Below are positions 8,414-18,179 of a stretch of 23,905 nucleotides of DNA, piece after piece. The number at the start of each line of letters is the position of its first letter. The stretch's first letter is position 1. The DNA is taken from assembly GCF_000003605.2 (NCBI RefSeq), contig NW_003107098.1, forward strand, positions 121,215-145,119, read 5' to 3'. Position numbers and translations under genes: made by a program. Below the pieces are notes generated by a model. That model was not told where the DNA came from, did no database searches, and worked only from the letters and a program-made list of their open reading frames with translations. This DNA is from Saccoglossus kowalevskii (taxonomy: Eukaryota; Hemichordata; Enteropneusta; Harrimaniidae).

Positions 8414-9419
8414 GTAATACTTTATAATTGGTTTCTCTTTTTCTGAAGATGATTTCAACTATTAGATAGATTTACTGTGCTTGTATTTAAGACCTCAATT
8501 CCCAATCTTGATGATTAAATCACCACAAAAATGTGACTTTTTGATTTAAATGTGATCAAATCCAAATATACGTAATTGTAACATTCTAATGTTGACAACA
8601 TGTTATCCATTTGGCATCGCATACATGTAAGCCTACTTGTGAACAACTTAAATCTCCATAGAACACTTTTTTTGGCTATTAATATACCGTAGAAGTAGAA
8701 AAATACCCAATATACTGGAAAATAAGACGCAATATATGTTTTTTTTAGTTTACATAGCTTATGTAGTATTACAAGTAAGTAAATGAAAAATATTCAAATT
8801 GCTTTCCAGAAATATTATTCAAAAACTTGTTTTGTCACCTTTGATTGCAGGTTTTCTTATTTATCACTCACTGTTGTCATAGCCTAATTCAATAGTTCAA
8901 AATCAGTTAAGCAACTAAACACGCAACAACCTGAGCTGGAATCATTTCAGTAAAAAAGGAAAAAAAGAACACTACTATTTGATCTCACTGTAGAGTCTGC
9001 TGTGTTGAGATTTTTCAAGTGATGTTGAATAACTTTTTTAACTAATTTTTTGATATATTTTTGATGAGTGTAAAATTTAAATAACTACCTGGACTGATCA
9101 AGTTCCCACTTCACACATGCATCCAACATCATATTGGACAAATGCTTGTGTATTTTTTTTCACCATCAAATCATAAATGGCTTACTGGCAGCCATCATGT
9201 TTATATGATTGCTGTTCCACATAGCCATATCTCATACAAGTCAGTTAATATTATGTATATTACCTCTGTCAGTAGTTGTGCAATATCTTTTGCCCGCATG
9301 CCTAAAAATTAAAAATACATTTTAAGTGAACAACTAACAAATGTATTCACACAATTAAGCACTTGAGGCCCAGTTTTAATGCGTTAGATAATTAATAGTC
9401 ATTATGTGTTTTTTTTCAG
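8414..9419 (+). other. Intron e10-e11 (1006 bp), repeat relics only
   Basis: No exon is seen. Near 8720-8737 the stretch ACTGGAAAATAAGACGC resembles the end of an old DNA-transposon-type repeat. Around 9174-9210 the sequence AATGGCTTACTGGCAGCCAT matches the core of the repeat at 11150-11652, suggesting an older, diverged copy. Confidence 0.5.
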
Positions 9420-9533
9420 TTCGCAATGCATGTCAACCCAACCAGTGTCTCAACGGTGCTACCTGTAATGACTTTTTGACTCACTATACATGTACCTGCC
9501 AACTGGGTTGGAGTGGAAACAACTGTGAACAAA
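9420..9533 (+). CDS. e11: EGF-like domain exon, non-calcium head
   Basis: The acceptor is a T-run then CAG, and the donor is A|GTAAAT. It encodes 38 residues starting xRNAC. QPNQC has Gln where the conserved Pro before Cys2 is normal, and it lacks the O-glucose Ser. LNGATC keeps O-fucose. NDFLTHYTC follows, with the end GWSGNNCEQ. Only 103 bp separate it from e12, the shortest intron in the window. Confidence 0.95.
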
Positions 9534-9636
9534 GTAAATATTATTTTATTTCCTGTCACCTAAGTAAAATTTAGTTATTGCTGTATAAGTGTTATGTAAA
9601 ATGCATAGAGTAACAGAACTTCTCATTTGCTTTCAG

Positions 9637-9750
9637 GACTTAATCCTTGCATTTCTAATCCCTGTCAGAACAGTGCACCATGTAATAACTTTTTCACGTC
9701 TTATACGTGTACATGTCTAAGTGGCTGGACTGGATTCAATTGTGATCAAG
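9637..9750 (+). CDS. e12: EGF-like domain exon, non-calcium head
   Basis: The acceptor is TGCTTTCAG and the donor is G|GTAACT. The codon split with e11 is A|GA (Arg), giving RLNPC, with Pro before Cys1. ISNPC keeps O-glucose. QNSAPC loses O-fucose because Pro precedes Cys3. NNFFTSYTC follows, and the end is GWTGFNCDQ. Confidence 0.95.
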
Positions 9751-10034
9751 GTAACTGTCAAATAGTTTGCGATTTCACAAACTTCTACAATGCTCAGTTA
9801 AAAGTCTTGATGTTCTTAAAAACGTTGATTCCTCATACCTTGATGATTTCTCGGATATTGCAATACATGTTCATGCAAGATCATCATGTTTTATTAAAAA
9901 CTTAATATTAGAAATTTATTCATTTATATTTTGAAAATATTCATAAATTCTGAAATTTTCTGAATTGAAATGGTAGAAAAATATCTGCATAACTTATTGT
10001 ACATAGATGTTGTATTTGTGTATTTCTGTTTCAG

Positions 10035-10151
10035 CAATCAATATGTGTTCTCCTGACAACCCATGTCTGAATGGAGCTGCTTGTCAAAATCACCAGATTT
10101 CTTATACTTGTATTTGTGCTCCTGGTTGGACAGGAACAAACTGTGAAACAG
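10035..10151 (+). CDS. e13: EGF-like domain exon with a GC splice donor
   Basis: The acceptor is TGTTTCAG. The 117-bp exon encodes xINMC, SPDNPC (five residues between Cys1 and Cys2), LNGAAC (O-fucose lost), QNHQISYTC and a GWTGTNCET end. The frame runs to ACA G, followed by GCAAGT at 10152 rather than GT. CAG|GCAAGT is the consensus of the minor GC-AG intron class. The nearest downstream GT would not keep the module intact. Confidence 0.93.
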
Positions 10152-10274
10152 GCAAGTCTTAATATTTCATTATGTCATTAATTCTATAAAAAAAGCACTC
10201 GGTACTTAGTTGTGACTGTAAGACTTACAGGTAATATTGAACAACACATTACTATTTTTTTTTTCATAATGTAG

Positions 10275-10388
10275 AAATCAATTTGTGCCAACCCAACCCT
10301 TGTCAGAATAGTGCTGTGTGTACCAATATGCGGACATCATACCTATGCCAGTGTGCAGCTGGCTACACAGGTGTTCACTGTGAACTAC
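10275..10388 (+). CDS. e14: EGF-like domain exon, non-calcium head
   Basis: The acceptor is CATAATGTAG, following a T-run, and the donor is C|GTAAGT. It encodes 38 residues, xINLC then QPNPC, QNSAVC (O-fucose lost by Val), TNMRTSYLC, end GYTGVHCEL. It is similar to e8. Confidence 0.95.
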
Positions 10389-10525
10389 GTAAGTAAAACT
10401 AGTTTAAGATCAGTGGCTTTTCTAACAAATACTTGCTGCTAGTTTTGTTTTCGCCACAAACAAAATTCTTACGTTTTATATTTGCAATCTGTTATATGAC
10501 CATGTGTTTTTATTCTTTTATTCAG

Positions 10526-10639
10526 CTATTAACTTGTGTACAAGCAGTCCATGTCAGAATAGTGGCACTTGTCTCAATTTTCAGACCTACTACACATGTA
10601 ACTGTCAAACTGGATTTACCGGTGTAAACTGTGAGAGTG
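10526..10639 (+). CDS. e15: EGF-like domain exon, non-calcium head
   Basis: The acceptor is TTTATTCAG and the donor is G|GTAAGT. It encodes 38 residues starting xINLC. TSSPC keeps O-glucose and QNSGTC keeps O-fucose. LNFQTYYTC follows, with the end GFTGVNCES. Confidence 0.95.
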
Positions 10640-10735
10640 GTAAGTGAAGAATGAAATTCACATATTACTTAGCTATCGCACCAATCTATATCTTATTGAA
10701 ATGTATTTAGATTCGCGCCAGAGCTAACAGTAACT

Positions 10736-10860
10736 TACTGTAGAATACTTTATTTTCGCTTGGAATTAATTTTCGCTGAAGGGATGATTCAGTGAAAATA
10801 AAATCCAACGAATATATATATTTACGCACAAAATGTCTTTTCAGTGAAAATAAATTCCTA
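10736..10860 (+). mobile_element. MITE-like element, family C copy 3 (internally deleted)
   Basis: The left arm TACTGTAGAATACTTTATTT and the block GATTCAGTGAAAATAAAAT match copies 1 and 2. The middle is deleted and the right side keeps only TTTTCAGTGAAAATAAATTCC. It ends about 25 bp before the first base of e16, so the upstream splice region of e16 lies beside this insertion. Confidence 0.75.
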
Positions 10861-10884
10861 ACATCATGCTATTTGATTTAACAG

Positions 10885-10998
10885 AGCTGAATCCGTGTTT
10901 ATCTGATCCATGTCTGAACAGTGCCACTTGTGATAATTATTATTTATATTACATATGTCGATGTCCACCAGCATACACTGGATCAAACTGTCAAACAG
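10885..10998 (+). CDS. e16: EGF-like domain exon, non-calcium head
   Basis: The acceptor is GATTTAACAG and the donor is G|GTATAA. It encodes 38 residues starting xLNPC. LSDPC keeps O-glucose and LNSATC keeps O-fucose. DNYYLYYIC is tyrosine-rich, and the end AYTGSNCQT has Ala for the first Gly. An AG two bases downstream is out of frame. Confidence 0.94.
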
Positions 10999-11160
10999 GT
11001 ATAATGTACAGATACATAATATACAGATACATAAATAAAAACATTTACTTTAATTTGCTACATTTTATTAATAACTTTTATACTCTTTTAATTAAATTTT
11101 TTTTTTCATTGCTATTATACCTTTATTGTATTTTTAGTCCCCGTTCGGATGAAGTCATAT

Positions 11161-11652
11161 TTCAGAATCCTTTGGACCAATTCCATTCATTCTTTGCATG
11201 TGCCTAGTACTTTCTGTGGGTCATATGCACATGCAGTGGTTTATCGATTTGATTCAAAATGGCCGACTGGCAGCCATGTTGTTTTTTGAAAATGCCGTAT
11301 TTTGGACATGGTTTGTCAGTTTTCATTCAAATTTGGTACATAGATTATACATGTTAGGATACATGTCCTCTGACTGTCTGTGCATCCATCCGTCCGTCTG
11401 TGCTTCCATCCGAACGTGCGTCTGTCTGTCTGTCCGGAGTCTTATTTCAGAATCCTTTGTATCGATTCTGTTCATTCTTTGCATGTGCCTTGTACCTTAT
11501 GTGGGACATATGCACATGCAGTGGTTTAGCGATTCGATTCAAAATGGCTGACTGGCAGCCATCTTGTTTTTTGAAAATGTTGTATTTTGGACATGCTTTG
11601 TCAATTTTCATTCAAACTTGGTACATAGATTATACATGTTAGGATACATGTC
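11161..11652 (+). repeat. Direct duplication of a 207-bp repeat block, 285-bp spacing
   Basis: 11161-11367 and 11446-11652 align almost without gaps. Shared stretches include TTCAGAATCCTTTG, ATGCACATGCAGTGGTTTA, GACTGGCAGCCAT and TACATAGATTATACATGTTA. The spacer carries a TCTG/TCCG-rich simple sequence (about 11367-11436). A more diverged third segment follows to about 11900, with GATCAAAGATGGCCG and related motifs. This is likely a dispersed non-coding repeat that expanded locally. Confidence 0.85.
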
Positions 11653-12167
11653 TATAAAAAAAATTTTCAAAATCGGATCAATGATGCCGATTGACAGCCA
11701 TCCAACTTTTTGGCCTTACTACTATATTTCCAAGATTTATGTACCATTTTCATTCGTATTTAGCACATACATCATACATGTCACTTTCTTTCATAATCAG
11801 ATCAAAGATGGCCGAATAACGGCTGTTTTTATTTTTGGATATATTACTATATCTCTGTCACCCATGTATCATGTACCCATGTACCACCGACTGGTGGCCA
11901 TCTTGTTTGTTTAAAATGTGATAACTTGGACATGCTTTCACTTGAGATCCATGTTTTTCTTTGCTACGTCTTAAACACGTGTTTGAATTTGATGTAAATA
12001 AACAATCTGTTTGTATATGCCACTTTGGACTCAAGTTTCAAGGAACCGCTCGTGACAACCCCTTCACTTTAATATGACAAGCACAAAGAGAACTTTCAAA
12101 AATTTAACAGGGACTGTATCATTTTCAATGACTTAATGTATATTTCCATAGAGGATACGATAACAAT

Positions 12168-12505
12168 AAAGATTATTATTATACATCTGTCACCGTAATG
12201 CCATAAGTTAAAGCGTGCCATAATTTTGATTCTTCCATATAAGGAAATGCGAATTCCAAATATGGAATGATTATGCACGTAAGCGTTCTCTAATAATAAA
12301 AACAAACATGGATGCCACCAGGGTTTGACCGGATTCCACACAAAGAAGTTCGCTTAATCTGTTCTAAACATTTTGGAAAGCAAAGATGTATAATAAANNN
12401 NNNNNNNNNNNNNNNNNNNNNNNNNNNNNNNNNNNNNNNNNNNNNNNTCTTCATGCATACTTTGAGGTATCCTCGTAATAACCTCATATTATTATTATTA
12501 TATGA
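12168..12505 (+). repeat. Repeat E copy 1, plus orientation, containing the gap
   Basis: It matches the reverse complement of 14549-14953. Shared blocks are GCCATAAGTTA, GCGTGCCATAATTTTG, AGGAAATGCGAATTCCAAAT, CACAAAGAAGTT, CTAAACATTTTGGA and ATCCTCGTAATAACCTCATA. The central part is missing, partly in the 50-N gap. No coding domain is confidently recognised. Confidence 0.85.
12398..12447. other. Assembly gap, 50 N
   Basis: It is a run of exactly 50 ambiguous bases, probably a placeholder length, located inside repeat E copy 1. By comparison with copy 2, more than 50 bases may be missing. Confidence 0.99.
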
Positions 12506-12785
12506 AAAAACTAGTACTATGACGGATCACATAGAGAAAGCAGCTGATCAGTCTGAATGTTTCGATAGGACTATCTATGTGTCATCATGGAATAAATGAA
12601 TAAATATATGCAAGTTGAACTGAAGGGAAAAATAATATTAAGTTTTATTTGTATGGGATTTATTTGAGAATTAGATGAGAATTAATACACTAAGTTAATA
12701 TTCTTAGTAACACATATTTAATATAATTATAATTTATCAGCATGTATTTCACTATATCAGCAAATATATCAAAATTGTATTTGTT

Positions 12786-12801
12786 GGGGGGGGGGGGGGG
12801 G
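12786..12801 (+). repeat. Poly-G tract (16 G)
   Basis: A 16-base G run in the intron 90 bp upstream of e17. Similar runs are G14 at 2135-2148 and C10 at 14518-14527. Confidence 0.95.
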
Positions 12802-12890
12802 TTCTAGGCGACCCCAAATGGAATTTGTATTTCCTGCTGTTATACATGCCTAACTTTACCTTGTATTTATATTGTCATCTTATTTCCTAG

Positions 12891-13004
12891 CTCTAGATGC
12901 CTGTTTTGGTGATCCATGTCTGAATGGTGGTGTGTGCAATAACCTTTATACTTACTATACATGTACATGTGCAGTCAGTTGGACTGGGCAAATCTGTGAC
13001 ACAC
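12891..13004 (+). CDS. e17: EGF-like domain exon, non-calcium head
   Basis: The acceptor is TTATTTCCTAG and the donor is C|GTAAGT. It encodes 38 residues starting xLDAC. FGDPC lacks the O-glucose Ser and LNGGVC lacks the O-fucose Thr. NNLYTYYTC follows, and SWTGQICDT ends the module with Ser for Gly. It is clearly the sister of e18. Confidence 0.95.
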
Positions 13005-13297
13005 GTAAGTATTGCCACTATATGTTCTTTTCTGCAGTACCACCGTGACTCAAATCTAAACTAAATTGTGTAAATTAGAAATACTAAACATGACAGTTTT
13101 TAAATGAGCTGTTTCTGCTTACCATTTGTTTTCTATATTTATCTAGCCCATCCTATATGATAAAGAGAATAGCAACACTTTGCTGAATGTCCTTCACAAA
13201 TATGACAGTGATGTTTGTATTGAACTGTAACAGTATTTTACCCTTTCGATGTTAGTTGAAGTATTTTTGTAACTATAAATTTCATTTTAATTTCCAG

Positions 13298-13411
13298 GGT
13301 TGGATGCATGTCTGGGTAACCCATGTCTGAATGGAGCATCTTGTAACAATATGTACACATACTATACCTGTTCATGTATGCCAGGCTGGCAGGGAAGCAA
13401 TTGTGATATAG
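13298..13411 (+). CDS. e18: EGF-like domain exon, non-calcium head
   Basis: The acceptor is TTTCCAG and the donor is G|GTAGGT. The split codon C|GG gives RLDAC. LGNPC lacks the O-glucose Ser. LNGASC keeps O-fucose with Ser. NNMYTYYTC and GWQGSNCDI follow. The identical head and C3-C4 loop pattern with e17 indicates a tandem exon duplication. Confidence 0.95.
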
Positions 13412-14028
13412 GTAGGTTAATCCAACTTCTGTTGTGAAGTTCAACATGATGTAACAATATCAAGCGTTTGTAGAACCCTATTTCAGGTTTTCATTGATGG
13501 GTTTGGTTCAAATCTGTTGCATAACAAAGACTTGTCTGAGCTGTTGAAATGTAATACTAATAACTTTATTGTCTCTGTGTAAAAAGATTTACATAGGATA
13601 AGTACAGCCAAAATGAGTTTTAAAATAATAACAAGATATATGTAAAAATATTATAAAAATTGCATAATTAGTATTTAAATGTTAAATAAATCGTTGTGTT
13701 GTGTAAATATATTTGGCAAGTTCTTTAATTATGCTGTGATTTTTGCTTGATATGTGAATTGTATATTCTTATTTTTGGAGGCAAGTAATGTCTTTTTTTG
13801 CAAGTTTTCTTAAAAAAAAACAATGGAGACTGTGTCTTGACTTGTTCTCCACGACAATCCATTATTATTTATTGATGGGACCTGCAAATTTATGTAATTC
13901 ACAATCACCTGACTTAATTGATGAATCAAAACTAATCAATTCTATGAACAAACTTTCTTTTCCCATGATACCTGCATGAGGGTGCTGATTTTAAGGAACA
14001 TTAACATTTGCCAATTTACTCTACTTAG
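13412..14028 (+). other. Intron e18-e19 (617 bp), possible old retroelement tail
   Basis: On the minus strand, about 13860 to 13549 ends in ACAGAGACAATAAAGTTATT followed by AGTATTAC, which looks like the 3' tail of a LINE-type element. A 41-codon open frame precedes it on the same strand (13865-13990), with no domain I recognise. Nothing coding is supported. Confidence 0.35.
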
Positions 14029-14142
14029 TCGATAGATGCTTTCATGAGCCTTGTCAAAATGGAGCTACATGTATTCTTGCTAGATCTGTTGAGTATATAT
14101 GCTTGTGTTTGTCCGGATGGTCTGGCATTAACTGTGAAATAG
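14029..14142 (+). CDS. e19: EGF-like domain exon, shifted head
   Basis: The acceptor is CTCTACTTAG and the donor is G|GTACAA. It encodes 38 residues starting xDRC, so only three residues, not four, precede Cys1. FHEPC lacks O-glucose and QNGATC keeps O-fucose. The Cys3-Cys4 loop ILARSVEYI has nine residues, one more than normal. The end is GWSGINCEI. It is the most divergent module between the two copies of repeat E. Confidence 0.93.
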   Translation, partial: SIDAFMSLVKMELHVFLLDLLSIYACVCPDGLALTVK

Positions 14143-14980
14143 GTACAACTCCAAAAATAAAAAAAAACTTACTGGCATGTTTCTAGAGACTCCATCAGTA
14201 CTGATAATTTATATGATTTAGTGCTTTTTATTTTATTTTATTTAATAATACATTCAATAGCTAATAGGTAAACTAAAGTTACTTGTAGAATATACCTCTT
14301 TCAAACTCGCTAGATCTTGTATGTCCCATCTGACCGTTTAACAATCTATTCCCATTTTCCAATTCATTTCAAATATTATGATAATATTATATTACCCAAA
14401 TTATGTTACAAGTAATCCAGTATAACCAATAAAATTTAATAGTTGTGTTTTTCAATAACTAGGATATCTTGTTTCCCAGAAATCTTATGTTTTATACACT
14501 CCACATTGTTCTAGTAACCCCCCCCCCATTCCTAATATGTTTCCTTTAAGTATAATATGAGGTTATTACGAGGATATCTCAAAATATGCACAAAGACAGT
14601 ACAGCTGGAGTATCGACCGACGTGCAACAGAGGTCGATGCAATGGCATACTGTCTGAGTGGATACTTTGACGTATACTTGTAATAAACTTATTATTGTAA
14701 AATCTTTCCTTCCAAGGATGCACCATTGGGATGCCAAAATCCAAAATGTTTAGAATAGAATCAGCAAACTTCTTTGTGCAGAGTCCATTCAAACTCTGGT
14801 GCAGACATGTTTGTTGTTATTATTAGAGGACGCTTACGCACGTAATCATTCAATATTTGGAATTCGCATTTCCTAATATGGTAGGATGAAAATAACCGGT
14901 AAAATACCGCAAAATTATGGCACGCTGTAACTTATGGCGTTGTATAATAATGTGTATTAATATTCTTATTTTCTCAACAG
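14143..14980 (+). other. Intron e19-e20 (838 bp), largely repeat E copy 2
   Basis: It contains a C10 run at 14518-14527 and then repeat E (14549-14953). The first 370 bp are AT-rich with nothing recognised. Confidence 0.7.
14549..14953 (-). repeat. Repeat E copy 2, minus orientation, more complete (~405 bp)
   Basis: It is inverted relative to 12168-12505, with the same order of shared blocks when reverse-complemented. It carries about 170 internal bases absent from the first copy. Its end lies about 27 bp from the first base of e20, so it borders the 3' splice region of that exon. The minus-strand open frame at 14532-14792 lies in it and shows no known domain. Confidence 0.85.
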
Positions 14981-15094
14981 CTGTTGATGTATGTATTAGT
15001 GATCCATGTCAGAATGGTGGTAGTTGTGTTAATCTACAGACATCTTATATTTGTGAGTGCACTACTGAGTACACTGGCAATAATTGTGAAATAT
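14981..15094 (+). CDS. e20: EGF-like domain exon, non-calcium head
   Basis: The acceptor is TTTTCTCAACAG and the donor is T|GTAAGT. It encodes 38 residues starting xVDVC. ISDPC keeps O-glucose and QNGGSC keeps O-fucose with Ser. VNLQTSYIC follows, and EYTGNNCEI ends it with Glu replacing the usual Gly. Confidence 0.95.
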
Positions 15095-15217
15095 GTAAGT
15101 ATATACCGGTAATACATGTATATAGCCCAACATGGTATTTTCTCACAAGTGCCAGTTAACAAAATCTAGCAAAACTATTGTGAAGACCATCATTATATCA
15201 TAATTGTTTTCTTATAG

Positions 15218-15331
15218 TTCGTGATGCGTGCAGTGGAAACCCTTGTCTTAATGGTGCTACATGTCTAAACTTGTACACTGACTACGAATGTACCTGTGCT
15301 GCTGGTTGGACTGGCGACAACTGTCAACAGA
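15218..15331 (+). CDS. e21: EGF-like domain exon, non-calcium head
   Basis: The acceptor is GTTTTCTTATAG and the donor is A|GTAAGT. The split codon T|TT gives FRDAC. SGNPC lacks the O-glucose Ser at the right place and LNGATC keeps O-fucose. LNLYTDYEC and GWTGDNCQQ follow. Confidence 0.95.
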
Positions 15332-15924
15332 GTAAGTATGCCCAAGTACAGAATGCAATAATTGGTCAAATTGTAATGTTTCTTTATATCCCACCTGGTA
15401 CTGATGTTGCCTTGTTAATCATCGAAGTCCCTTGATCCCACACTACCATCATCATGCCCCAATGTAGTACTGTTGATTGCATATCCCCAACTTCTTGTAA
15501 ACGTACAATATTTTTACTTTATAGCCACACATTACTTATACTTTCTGGTCCTTTCTGCAATACTGCAAGTTTACCTAATGTCAGTGGAAAGGATGTTTTC
15601 TTTTTTATTTTACAGCGTTTATTGAGTTAAAGTGAAATTTGCTGTTTGTGTATTACCCCAGTACTTACTGTTTTATCTGGCTTCTGTCCCATTCAATGTA
15701 ATGATCCTGTGATATAATCAAAGATATGAGTATTAAATTGTAAATTTGTAATATGCTGATTTCACTTTTGGCAGTCAATATCATTGATTACTTAAAATTC
15801 ACTGGAAATCTAGCATTACAACTATGTAATAGTTTTGCTATCAGTTTTCTATGCTCTATATATATAATCAAGATTTCTTGTGACATTTTCTTTTTTCAAC
15901 AACCCATTCTTGGAAAATCAATAG
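15332..15924 (+). other. Intron e21-e22 (593 bp), nothing recognised
   Basis: It is AT-rich sequence without a repeat or exon that I can support. The open frame running into e22 from 15753 is intronic read-through. Confidence 0.6.
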
Positions 15925-16041
15925 GATTGGCTTGTACAAGTCAACCATGTTTAAATGGTGGTACTTGCTTAGAGCTATTGAACACTGGCAGTTATAGATG
16001 TGAATGTACCTCTACATACACTGGATGGAATTGCCAACAAG
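15925..16041 (+). CDS. e22: EGF-like domain exon, short head and long C3-C4 loop
   Basis: The acceptor is AAATCAATAG, set apart from its polypyrimidine tract (CTTTTTTC) by about 25 bp. The donor is G|GTACAT. The split codon A|GA gives RLAC, one residue shorter before Cys1 than the neighbours. TSQPC keeps O-glucose and LNGGTC keeps O-fucose. The Cys3-Cys4 loop [10 protein letters not shown] has ten residues, as in e4. The end is YTGWNCQQ. The start is less certain because of the weak acceptor context, but no other AG fits the frame. Confidence 0.88.
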
Positions 16042-17482
16042 GTACATTGCATAGAAATGCTTAGTATAATTGTTTTATACATGTATTCTCTTAATCCCTC
16101 ATTAAAGCATGTTTATGATTTACAGTTGTATATAATATGTCACATATATCTGTAACAGATAAAATATAGACCATAAATGTTCTTTTTAATCCAAGATCAC
16201 CATAAAAGCATTTGATACAAGACACCCGACTAACAAAATACCTGTTTTAAAATGTAAGTGCAAACAATGTTATGTAATGTAGTCAAGCAAGGGTTTAATA
16301 ATAATGATACTCGTAAACGCCAAGATGTAATAATAAAATTCTACAAATTTTAAGGTAGGTCTGAACCTTGAATAAGTTACATTCTAATGCTAGCTTCAAT
16401 TCAATTATTAGAAAATACTTGCCATTAAATATACGAATGGGGACAGGTTAAACTTAGAACTCAGAGACACAAGGACGACCCAGCTTGTCGGCTATACAAA
16501 TATATAATCAATACAACAATAATATATTCTGAAACTGTAAAATGGAATACCCCAGTAATGAACACATGTGATTGAGACTGGATGGCATGGTTTTGATGCA
16601 CAGACCAAGAGGAAACGGACACTACTCAAAGCCACATGCACACAGTGTGCTACAAAGGTTCAGACTGAAGATCAAGGCAACCCTTGACCACGAGCCTAGG
16701 CAACTCAGGTGACCCAGTCAGTGACCTTGCTTCAAAATAGAATATGGAATTACAAATCTTATAAAGTTGGAAATTACAATGAAATATTAAACACTAGGTT
16801 TACCAAATGAAGAACAAATCCATTAGTGGCATTACAAAACAAAAGCTGTTTCCTTTAATACCAGTCTCCCTCTATGGCGACCTTGTAAGTAAATGCAAAC
16901 TGTCTAAATACATACAAATTACTCAATATTTACATAAACCTACAGAAAGTAGAAGTTTGGCAATGTAAGTTCATAAGTACCGGTACATTAAACGGCCATA
17001 CAGTAATCACAATTTCCAAATTACCAACGGCGAATAATCCACATGTTACATATCCTCTAGTGTGATCGTTTAGATTAGTAAAATCAGGGAAGTTATTTTA
17101 CAAATTAATATTTTTTATTTTTTTAAGTAAATTAACTTTTGAATTCCCTCATATATATATATTCCTTTGTTGATATTCTGTTTTTAATTTTACTATTCGT
17201 ATCTACCGGTATATAGCATAATTTGTTTTTTTCACTTCAACGTATAAGTACATTTGTAAACTTTAAAAATAGTTCCATCATTGATATCAACTGTTTTACT
17301 AAGGGTGAAGTAAATTTCATGAGTGGGTAATATTAGGATTATGTAATTGTATGTGTAGACTATGTATTTGCGTTGATTTTTAACATTTCTAACTACCCGG
17401 GTACTTCACAACTAACACAACTGATTTTTCTCTCTTTCTCCCCCTTGCTTTTCCGTTTCTATCTTGGACATTCACATACAAG
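16042..17482 (+). other. Long intron e22-e23 (1441 bp), no feature recognised
   Basis: The segment 16440-16730 is GC-richer than its surroundings and may be an old repeat, but I cannot name it. A short TA run lies at 17152-17161. This intron separates the non-calcium EGF block from the N-E-C block. Confidence 0.5.
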
Positions 17483-17602
17483 CTGTGAATGTCAATGAGT
17501 GTGTCAGCAGTCCCTGTCATAATGGTGGTACCTGTATTGATGGTACCTACAAGTATACCTGTCGGTGTACACAGTTCTGGACTGGTAGTAACTGTGATAT
17601 AG
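17483..17602 (+). CDS. e23: calcium-binding-type EGF domain exon, long head
   Basis: The acceptor is ACATACAAG, with a pyrimidine-rich stretch (TTTTTCTCTCTTTCTCCCCC) about 40 bp upstream. The donor is G|GTACAT. It is 120 bp, with the head x[11 protein letters not shown] (O-glucose), HNGGTC (O-fucose), IDGTYKYTC and FWTGSNCDI follow. It is nearly the same in layout as e24, a tandem duplicate. Confidence 0.92.
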
Positions 17603-18179
17603 GTACATACATATTCCCATGGCCTTCCTTTGAGTTTGGTTTGCATGTCAATGAAATGTACTATTGATTCATAATTGAAAATTAATTAGAAGGCATTTTA
17701 ATAATAAAATTCATGTTTTTAGTTGAGTTTTCTATTGTGCATGGTTTTTCCCTTTCATGTTTACCTATTCATATACAGGTTTGGGGTGTATTAATGACGG
17801 TTAACACATACATTGCGATTTAAAAGATGTGTATATACCCGGTAGTATCGCTCTTTTTTTTTCTAAAATAATATTGAACAGTACTGTTTAGCATGCGGAA
17901 AGTACAATTAATCCTAATTGTCTGCATGTTGAGGTATTTAAGATCCTTTGCTTAGATATTGGCAGCCTCTTTGAAGTCTAAACAAAATTTTTCCATTTCA
18001 AAACAAAGTGTAAAACATCTTGCAATGATATCCTAGTGTTGCCTACAAATATACAATTAACTCTCAGTCTATGAATTTGAATGACATCCAAACAACCTGA
18101 CATCAGGAAGCATGGGTAAGATGATCTAAACTATTTATGGATGTTTAACTAACCATTATGTTACCATACTGATATATAG
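17603..18179 (+). other. Intron e23-e24 (577 bp), nothing recognised
   Basis: AT-rich, with no exon-like or repeat signal that I can support. Confidence 0.6.

Larger units (their letters stand above)
10999..12890 (+). other. Intron e16-e17 (1892 bp), repeat-rich with an assembly gap
   Basis: It contains a 207-bp block present twice (11161-11367 and 11446-11652), a related diverged tail to about 11900, one copy of repeat E (12168-12505) interrupted by a run of N, and a G16 tract at 12786-12801. Long open frames across 11190-11914 read through the duplicated repeat and show no domain. I saw no EGF exon, but one could be hidden in the gap. Confidence 0.75.

Noticed and set aside
11198-11914. 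Run of long plus-strand open frames, 80-117 codons
   Set aside because: They read through a duplicated repeat and a TCTG/TCCG simple sequence. The two copies are in different frames and no protein domain appears.
12312-12397. Open frame with a C-S-K-H-F motif in repeat E copy 1, reminiscent of a THAP zinc finger (C-x-x-H-F)
   Set aside because: Only one motif of the domain is present. The upstream Cys pair and AVPTF-like box are absent, and the same stretch in copy 2 has a stop codon in this frame.
13865-13990. Minus-strand 41-codon open frame beside a LINE-like tail
   Set aside because: It is too short, and the residues match no reverse-transcriptase or other motif known to me.
17775-17815. 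Segment after CAGGTTTGGGGTG in the e23-e24 intron, checked as a decayed EGF exon
   Set aside because: It has no cysteine pattern, no acceptor-donor pair and no matching frame.
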